Below are positions 4,639-9,336 of a stretch of 9,336 nucleotides of DNA, in pieces. Within the stretch, counting starts at the first letter, position 1. Every line of letters begins with the position of its first letter. Made by a program: the position numbers and the translations under genes. The notes beneath the pieces are model-generated. The model saw nothing but the letters and a program-made list of their open reading frames with translations, searched no databases and was not told the origin of the DNA. The DNA is taken from positions 1-9,336 of the forward strand of contig JACCUO010000258.1 in NCBI GenBank assembly GCA_013811765.1, read 5' to 3'. The DNA comes from Thermoleophilaceae bacterium (GTDB lineage Bacteria > Actinomycetota > Thermoleophilia > Solirubrobacterales > Thermoleophilaceae).

Positions 4639-6476
4639 GACTGCTCGTCACGGCGATCGCGGTGATCGTGGCGCTGCCGGCCTCCGCTCCGGTCGCTGCG
4701 GAGGCAAGGCCAAAGCTCGAGCGACCCCCGTCGCAGAGCGTGGCACCGCCCGGCTACCGCCTCACGGCCCGCGAGGCCATCCGGATCGCCAGGCGGGGCG
4801 AGAAGATCGCCGCGGAGAGCCGGCGGCACTCCGCATTCAGGCCGACCGCCTACACGCGTGGCCCCGGCCGGTGGCAGGTGAGTTGGTTTGACCGCGACCA
4901 CGATGAGGTCGCTCAGGCCCGGGTAGACGACGCCACCGGCGCGATCCTCGAGCAGTGGACCGGCCATCAGGTGGCGTGGACGATGGCGCGCGGGTACGAG
5001 GGGGCGTTCGGGCGAAAGCTGAACGCACCCTGGGTGTGGATCCCGCTCTGCCTCCTGTTCCTCGCGCCGTTCATCGACCCGCGCAGACCTCTCCGCCTAT
5101 TGCACCTCGACCTCCTCGTGCTCCTGTCCTTCGGGGTCTCGCACGTCTTCTTCAACCGCGGCGACATCGGCGTCTCGGTCCCGCTCGCATACCCGGTGCT
5201 GGTCTACCTCCTCGTGCGGCTGCTGAGGGCCGGCTTCCGGCCACGGGAGCGCCGGGAGGCGCTCGTGCCCGTGGTGCCGGTCGCCTGGCTGGCTATCGCG
5301 ATCGTGTTCCTGGTGGGCTTTCGGGTCGGGTTGAACCTCGTCGACTCGAGCGTGATCGATGTCGGCTACGCGGGGGTCATAGGCGCTGACCGGATCGCCG
5401 ACGGGGATGCCCTGTATGGCGACGGGTTCCATGAGGAGGTCGAGCGGGGCGACACCTACGGGCCGGTGAACTACCTGGCCTACCTTCCCTTCGAGCAGGC
5501 GCTCCCCTGGGACGGCGTCTGGGACGACCTGCCCGCCGCCCACGGGGCCGCCATCGCATTCGACCTGATCACGCTGCTCGGGCTGGTGCTGCTCGGCGGC
5601 CGCCTGCGCCCGGGCCGCGAGGGTCGAGAGCTCGGCGTCGCGCTCGGATTTGCGTGGGCCACCTTCCCTTACGCCCTGTTCACGCTCCAGACCAATGCAA
5701 ACGACTCCATCGTGGCCATGTTCACCGTACTGGCGATGCTCGCGCTCACGCTCGAGCCCGCGCGACGTGGGGTGTCCGCCGCGGCCCGGGGAACCGCCGT
5801 AGGCCTGGGGGCGGCGGCGAAGTTCGCGCCGCTGGCACTCGCTCCGCTCTTTGCAACGGGCTGCGGGTGTGGAGGCCGGCGCGACGGCGAGGGCGGCCGC
5901 CTTTGGCCCTGGCTCGTCTTCTCAGCGGCGCTCTTCGCGGTGCTGGGGCTGTCCTTCCTGCCCTTTGTCCCGGACGGCGGCCTGCGCGAGGTCTATGACC
6001 GCACGCTGGGCTACCAGGCCTCTCGCCCGTCCCCCTTCAGCGTCTGGGGGCAGGTCGAATGGCTCCGCCCGCTGCACCAGGCGGTGAAGGCGGGAGCGAT
6101 CGGCCTGGCTCTGCTCGTGGCCGTCGTGCCCCGGCGACGGAGCCCGGTGCAGGTTGCGGCTCTCGGGGCGGCCGTGCTGGTGGCGGTCGAGCTCGCGATC
6201 ACCCACTGGTTTTATCTCTACGTGGCCTGGTTTGCCCCGCTTGCGCTGGTCGCGCTGTTCGGCCCCTACAGGGGATCCGCTCCGCACCTCTCCTCGCAGC
6301 CGGCCGCCGCCGGCCTGACCCCTGGTGCGGTGCTCACTCGATCAACGATCGAGTTCCGCTCCTCCCCTAGCGGGCTGCACGGGGGTCCAAGGGTGCAGGA
6401 GCTGCTCGATGGTGGTCGCCCGCCCGTCAGGGCCGGCCTCGATGAGGACCGCGTTGAGCCAGGGGTCGACGTCTGA
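4605..6476 (+). CDS. Signal peptide + PepSY-like domain + GT-C/GT87-like multi-membrane glycosyltransferase
   Basis: A 623-residue membrane protein. GTG 4605 gives a textbook export signal: basic MELRVRHTRR, hydrophobic LGLLVTAIAVIVALP, then ASAPVAAEA around residues 26-34. Residues about 50-128 look like a PepSY-type domain: LTAREAIRIAR, then GRWQVSWFDRD, then EVAQARVDDATGAILEQWTG. From about 142 come many hydrophobic segments (142-157, 165-182, 187-207, 221-246, 312-331, 341-360, 366-383, 395-416, 434-454, 494-509, 515-532, 536-553). The loop at 249-300 (IDVGYAGVIGADRIADGDALYGDG...DTYGPVNYLAYLPFE) and GLGAAAKFAPLALAPL (401-416) resemble GT87/DUF2029 polyprenyl-phosphate-sugar mannosyltransferase-type proteins. 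The donor and acceptor are unknown. The family-like body ends near LALVALFG (553); a polar tail of about 70 residues follows and is encoded antisense to ymdB. It starts 34 bases inside the GtrA gene, implying coupled translation. Confidence 0.82.
   Translation: MELRVRHTRRLGLLVTAIAVIVALPASAPVAAEARPKLERPPSQSVAPPGYRLTAREAIRIARRGEKIAAESRRHSAFRPTAYTRGPGRWQVSWFDRDHDEVAQARVDDATGAILEQWTGHQVAWTMARGYEGAFGRKLNAPWVWIPLCLLFLAPFIDPRRPLRLLHLDLLVLLSFGVSHVFFNRGDIGVSVPLAYPVLVYLLVRLLRAGFRPRERREALVPVVPVAWLAIAIVFLVGFRVGLNLVDSSVIDVGYAGVIGADRIADGDALYGDGFHEEVERGDTYGPVNYLAYLPFEQALPWDGVWDDLPAAHGAAIAFDLITLLGLVLLGGRLRPGREGRELGVALGFAWATFPYALFTLQTNANDSIVAMFTVLAMLALTLEPARRGVSAAARGTAVGLGAAAKFAPLALAPLFATGCGCGGRRDGEGGRLWPWLVFSAALFAVLGLSFLPFVPDGGLREVYDRTLGYQASRPSPFSVWGQVEWLRPLHQAVKAGAIGLALLVAVVPRRRSPVQVAALGAAVLVAVELAITHWFYLYVAWFAPLALVALFGPYRGSAPHLSSQPAAAGLTPGAVLTRSTIEFRSSPSGLHGGPRVQELLDGGRPPVRAGLDEDRVEPGVDV
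6299..6314. repeat. Short GC-only inverted repeat in the 3' part of the glycosyltransferase gene
   Basis: GCCGGC, a 4-base loop CGCC, then GCCGGC again. It lies just downstream (with respect to ymdB) of the ymdB stop and just after the last membrane segment of the opposing gene. It could strengthen a terminator for ymdB together with the hairpin at 6336-6354, but GCCGGC is itself a palindrome and such repeats are frequent at this GC content. Confidence 0.25.
6336..6354. terminator. Perfect inverted repeat on the ymdB stop codon, candidate bidirectional terminator
   Basis: ACTCGATC, loop AAC, GATCGAGT: an 8-base perfect stem with a 3-base loop. It covers the TGA of ymdB (6344-6342) and lies between the conserved parts of two convergent genes, where a shared terminator is expected. 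Neither side carries a U-tract (CCGCTCC follows on the plus strand, GAGCACCGC on the minus), so it would be a hairpin-only terminator if it works. On the plus strand it lies inside the reading frame of the glycosyltransferase, 122 bases before that gene's stop, which is odd for a terminator of that gene. Confidence 0.4.
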
Positions 6477-7157
6477 GGTGTCAAAGCGGACATTGGTCAT
6501 CGTGAGGAAACGCTTCAGGGCCAGCTCGCTCTTCACCCCGATCACCCCGCCGCGCGGGCCGGTCATCCCGACGTCGGTGCAGTAGGCCGTGCCGCCGGGC
6601 AGCACGCGGGCATCGGCGGTCGGCACGTGGGTGTGGGTGCCCACGCAGGCGGTCACGCGCCCATCGAGGTGCCAACCCATCGCGGTCTTCTCGCTCGTGG
6701 CCTCGGCGTGCATGTCCACGAGCACGTGCGTGGTTTGGCCGCGGAGGTCGGCGAGCACGGCGTCGATCTCCGAGAAGGGTGAGCGCGCGGCGTCCACGAA
6801 TACCGTCCCGGAGAGGTTCACCACGCCCAGGGCCATCCCGTCGCGCTTCACCACGGCCACCCCGCGACCTGGGCTGCCCTTCGGGTAGTTGGCCGGCCGC
6901 ACGATGCGTTCCTCGCGGTCGAGGAACCCGTAGACCTCGGTGTGGCGGTAGGCGTGGTTGCCGAGGGTGATGCAGTCCGCGCCGAGGTCGAGGAGCTCCA
7001 GCGCGGTGCGCTCGGTGATGCCTACTCCGCCGGCCGCGTTCTCGCCGTTCACCACCACGAAGTCCGGCTCGTGACGGTCGCGAAGCTCGGGAAGCAGCCC
7101 TGCCAGCGTTCGCCGGCCGAGTCCGCCCACCACGTCACCTATGAAGAGGAGCTTCAC
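6342..7157 (-). CDS. ymdB: YmdB-family metallophosphoesterase (TIGR00282)
   Basis: A 271-residue cytoplasmic metallophosphoesterase matching the YmdB/DR1281 family; the Bacillus subtilis member hydrolyses 2',3'-cyclic nucleotides and affects biofilm and sporulation gene expression. All signature residues are present: Asp8 in FIGDVVG, Glu39 and Asn40 in VNGENAAGG, Asn67 and His68 in TLGNHAYRHTE, His150 in VDMHAEATSEK, and His175 and His177 in GTHTHVPTAD, plus YCTDVGMTGP (192-201). The start is GTG at 7157, immediately encoding KLLFIGD, which fits the family's N-terminus. The protein ends with LNAVLIEAGPDGRATTIEQL and a short tail (to Arg271), slightly longer than typical members of about 260-265 residues. 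Its last 135 bases overlap the convergent glycosyltransferase gene. No RNase Y gene, a frequent neighbour elsewhere, is in this window. It seems to be transcribed alone here. Confidence 0.95.
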   Translation of the reverse strand: MKLLFIGDVVGGLGRRTLAGLLPELRDRHEPDFVVVNGENAAGGVGITERTALELLDLGADCITLGNHAYRHTEVYGFLDREERIVRPANYPKGSPGRGVAVVKRDGMALGVVNLSGTVFVDAARSPFSEIDAVLADLRGQTTHVLVDMHAEATSEKTAMGWHLDGRVTACVGTHTHVPTADARVLPGGTAYCTDVGMTGPRGGVIGVKSELALKRFLTMTNVRFDTSDVDPWLNAVLIEAGPDGRATTIEQLLHPWTPVQPARGGAELDR

Positions 7158-7239
7158 GGGGCCCAGTCTGTCAGGGCCGCTACCGTGGCCTCCGTGGCCC
7201 GCGCATCTACGACAGTCGCGCTTGGTGGCGCCGACTGAG
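7158..7239. promoter_or_regulatory. Divergent intergenic region between ymdB and ABC transporter genes
   Basis: An 82-base gap between genes transcribed outward, expected to hold promoters for both. Possible forward -10 elements are TACCGT (7181-7186) and TACGAC (7207-7212); neither has a clear -35. A short direct repeat CGTGGCC occurs at 7184-7190 and 7193-7199. Nothing here is strong enough to name a regulator or a precise promoter. Confidence 0.35.
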
Positions 7240-8007
7240 ATGCCTGCCGATCCGACCGCCGCGGCCCGGCCGCAGGGCGCCCCGGCGGCCGAAAGCGCGC
7301 CCGTACTGGAGGCGGAGGGGCTGGTGAAGCGCTACCGCGACCGCGAGGCCCTTCGCGACGTCTCCCTCAGCGCCGCCCGCGGCGAAATCGTGGCCGTGAT
7401 CGGCCCCAACGGCGCGGGCAAGACCACTTTGCTCACGATCCTTGCGGGCATCTTGAAGCCCGACGCCGGTCGGGTGAGCCTCGGCCCCCGGGAGGTCGGC
7501 TGGGTGCCCCAGCAACCCGCGCTCTACCGCAAGCTCACCGTGGCGGAGAACCTGCGGCTGTTCGCCCGGCTCGAGAAGGCCTCCGACCCCGAGCTGGAGG
7601 TCAAGCGGATGCTCGAGCTCACCGGGCTGCTCGACCGCTCCGACGACCAGGTGGCCGAGCTCTCCGGCGGCAACCGCCAGCGCGTGAACATCGCGATCGG
7701 GTTGCTGGGGCATCAGCGGGTGCTGTTGCTCGACGAGCCGAGCGCCTCGCTCGACCCGCGCCAGCGCGAGCGGGTGTGGGAGTTCGTGCTCGGTCTGGCG
7801 GAGGCCGGCACCGCGGTCGTCTACTCCACCCACAACATCCAGGAGGCAGAGCGATACGCCCGGAGGGTGCTGGTGCTGGCCGACGGGGAACTGCTCTTCA
7901 CCGGCCCCGCCCGCGAGCTCAAGGACGTGGTGCAGCGAGAGGGCGGGGGCGGCGGGGGCGATCTCGAGGAGGCCTTCGTGGCATTCCTCCGTACGCGGGG
8001 GCACTGA
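7240..8007 (+). CDS. ABC transporter ATP-binding protein (ABC-2 exporter type)
   Basis: A 255-residue ATPase that powers the adjacent membrane permease from the cytoplasmic face. All nucleotide-binding motifs are intact: Walker A GPNGAGKTT (55-63), Q-loop VPQQPALYRKLTVAENL (89-105), signature LSGGN (141-145), Walker B VLLLDEPSASLD (161-172, catalytic Glu166) and H-loop STHN (196-199). The AENL after the Q-loop and the single-domain layout fit drug, sodium or lipid exporters of the DrrA/CcmA/NatA type; the substrate is unknown. I chose ATG 7240; GTG 7225 and TTG 7222 are in frame and would add five or six residues. The first 20 residues are Ala/Pro-rich and lie before the conserved VLEAEGLVKRY. 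A run of six glycines (235-240) links the last helix DLEEAFVAFLRTRGH to the body. One base separates its stop from the permease start. Confidence 0.92.
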   Translation: MPADPTAAARPQGAPAAESAPVLEAEGLVKRYRDREALRDVSLSAARGEIVAVIGPNGAGKTTLLTILAGILKPDAGRVSLGPREVGWVPQQPALYRKLTVAENLRLFARLEKASDPELEVKRMLELTGLLDRSDDQVAELSGGNRQRVNIAIGLLGHQRVLLLDEPSASLDPRQRERVWEFVLGLAEAGTAVVYSTHNIQEAERYARRVLVLADGELLFTGPARELKDVVQREGGGGGGDLEEAFVAFLRTRGH

Positions 8008-8008
8008 G

Positions 8009-9336
8009 GTGCGCTGGCTGCTGCTGAAGGACCTGCGCCTGCTGCGCCGCTCACCCCAGCTGGTCGCACTGCTCGTGCTCTACCCGATCGTGATTGCCGT
8101 TCTGATCGGGTTCGCCCTTTCGCGCGGACCGGACAAGCCGCAGGTGGCGTTCGCAAACCTGGTGCCCAAGTCGGCCAGCCAGCTCGACCTGGGCGGCGAA
8201 AAGCTCGACACATCGAGCCAGGAGGATGTCCTGTTCCGGGCGATCGAACCCGTGATGGTGAAGACCCGGGCACAGGCCATCCGCAAGGTCGAGGAGGGCG
8301 ACGTGCTCGGGGCGATCGTGATCCCTCAGGACACCACGCAAAAGCTCCAGAGCGGCATCGAGCCGGCCACGATCGAGGTGTTCTACAACGCCGAGGACCC
8401 CGTCAAGTCGCGCTATGTCCGCGACACGATCAAGTCCCAGGTCCAGGACGCGAACGCCGCGCTCACCAAGCGGCTCGCGAAGGTCGCTCTCGAGTTCCTC
8501 GACCTGATCGGCACGGGGGGCCAGTACAGCTTCCTCGGCCGCGAGTTCGACATCCTCGGCCTGAAGCGCTCGGAGGAGATATTGAAGGAAGCGAGGCGAG
8601 AGCTGCGGCCGGGCTCGCCCGCTCGCGCCCAGATCGACCAGGTGGTTCGCTTCGCGCGCCTGGCCAGGAGCAATCTCGACCTCTCCGACGACGTGCTTTC
8701 CTCCGTGGGGACGCCGCTCCGGGTCAAACAGATCCGGCTCGATGGGGGGACCACGCCGCTGAGCTCATATTCGGTGGCGATCGCCGTCTCGGTCTCGCTC
8801 ATGTTCATCACCCTGCTGCTCGCGGCGGGCGCACTCGCGCTCGAGCGCGAGGACAACGCGTTCATGCGGCTCGTGCGCGGGCTGGTCTCGCGTACCGCGT
8901 TGCTGCTCGAGAAGGCCGGGCTCGCAGCCGTGTGCGCCGTGGCGGTGTGCCTGCTCATGCTCGCGGGCCTCGGCCTGTTCGTGGACCTGCGCTGGGAGCG
9001 CTTCCCGCTCTGGGTGGCGGGGGTGACCGGCGGCGCGCTTGCCTTCGCTGCGATGGGACTGGCGATCGGGGCGCTCACGAAGGAGGTCCGGGCGGCCTCG
9101 CTGCTCTGCGTGATGCTCTCGCTGCCACTCACCTTCCTCGCGCTCGTGCCGTCCGGATCGGTGTCCCCCGCCGTGTTCGACGTGATCCGCGCGGTCTCGG
9201 CGATCTTCCCCTTCAAGCCGACCCTCGACGCGCTCGATGCGGCCCTCAACGACTCCGGCTCGATCGCCGGCCCGCTGCTTCATCTGAGCGCGCTGTTCTG
9301 CGTGTTCGGGGCGGCCAGCCGGTTGGCGCTACAGCG
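8009..9336 (+). CDS. ABC-2 type permease with large extracytoplasmic domain (3' end outside window)
   Basis: The first 442 residues of the membrane partner of the ATPase. The layout is that of ABC2_membrane_3-type permeases (PF12698): one membrane segment near the N-terminus (about 17-37), a long extracytoplasmic domain (about 38-252), then a cluster of segments (about 254-278, 302-325, 333-355, 362-381 and 421-440). In the extracytoplasmic region, VEEGDVLGAIVIPQDTTQKLQSG (94-116) and IEVFYNAEDPVKSRYVRDTI (122-141) are typical of this family, followed by helical, probably coiled stretches (133-163, 186-235). LEREDNAFMRLVRGLVSRTALLLEKAG (278-304) is the characteristic cytoplasmic loop after the second membrane segment. 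The GTG at 8009 is preceded by GGGGG (7997-8001) at 7 bases. Since six segments are already seen, the true end probably lies very close beyond the window. Substrate unknown. Confidence 0.9.
   Translation, partial: MRWLLLKDLRLLRRSPQLVALLVLYPIVIAVLIGFALSRGPDKPQVAFANLVPKSASQLDLGGEKLDTSSQEDVLFRAIEPVMVKTRAQAIRKVEEGDVLGAIVIPQDTTQKLQSGIEPATIEVFYNAEDPVKSRYVRDTIKSQVQDANAALTKRLAKVALEFLDLIGTGGQYSFLGREFDILGLKRSEEILKEARRELRPGSPARAQIDQVVRFARLARSNLDLSDDVLSSVGTPLRVKQIRLDGGTTPLSSYSVAIAVSVSLMFITLLLAAGALALEREDNAFMRLVRGLVSRTALLLEKAGLAAVCAVAVCLLMLAGLGLFVDLRWERFPLWVAGVTGGALAFAAMGLAIGALTKEVRAASLLCVMLSLPLTFLALVPSGSVSPAVFDVIRAVSAIFPFKPTLDALDAALNDSGSIAGPLLHLSALFCVFGAASRLALQ

Noticed and set aside
7947..7962. GGC/GGG-rich run in the ABC ATPase as a possible microsatellite or regulatory repeat
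   Set aside because: It encodes a six-glycine linker before the last helix, and the frame stays open; no sign of a wider tandem array.
7207..8004. 265-codon minus-strand open frame across the ABC ATPase
   Set aside because: It mirrors the Walker and signature motifs on the other strand and shows no independent family pattern.
8413..9249. 278-codon minus-strand open frame across the permease
   Set aside because: Ser/Arg/Thr-rich shadow of a membrane-protein gene; no start context or recognisable domain.
1..9336. tRNA, rRNA, CRISPR, IS element, riboswitch or prophage signals
   Set aside because: I looked for cloverleaf-like regions, spaced direct repeats, transposase motifs and long untranslated leaders; the window is almost fully coding with gaps of only 112, 82 and 1 bases, and nothing fits.

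Overview
The window is GC-rich, densely coding bacterial chromosome. Third codon positions are almost all G or C, GTG and TTG starts are common, and neighbouring genes overlap by a few bases. This suggests a high-GC actinobacterium; the protein styles remind me of Thermoleophilia (Solirubrobacterales-like), but that placement is an impression, not a demonstration. I see no tRNA, rRNA, CRISPR array, insertion sequence or phage gene.

Layout, left to right. (1) Minus strand, 1-2047: a PLP-dependent class I/II aminotransferase, followed through a 4-base GTGA overlap by a D-alanine--D-alanine ligase that runs off the left edge. (2) A 112-base divergent intergenic region, 2048-2159. (3) Plus strand, 2160-6476: a tightly linked four-gene chain of a small DUF4126-like membrane protein, an alkaline-phosphatase-superfamily (NPP-like) phosphodiesterase, a GtrA-family membrane protein, and a large protein joining a signal peptide, a PepSY-like domain and a GT-C/GT87-like multi-membrane glycosyltransferase body. 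The junctions are overlaps of 4, 4 and 34 bases. (4) Minus strand, 6342-7157: a YmdB/TIGR00282 metallophosphoesterase, convergent with the preceding gene and overlapping its 3' end by 135 bases, with a perfect inverted repeat on its stop codon. (5) An 82-base divergent gap, then plus strand 7240 to the right edge: an ABC-2 type exporter made of an ATPase and a permease that is cut by the window end.

Working together: the left pair is probably linked to D-amino-acid or peptidoglycan precursor metabolism. The four-gene chain looks like an uncharacterised envelope module: GtrA proteins are linked to moving or using polyprenyl-phosphate sugars, and GT-C proteins use such lipid-linked donors on the outer face of the membrane. 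The phosphodiesterase with no signal peptide and the PepSY-like fusion are the parts that standard pathways do not explain. The ABC pair is a separate transcription unit of unknown substrate. The most novel content is the chain at 2160-6476 and the way its last gene runs antisense into ymdB.
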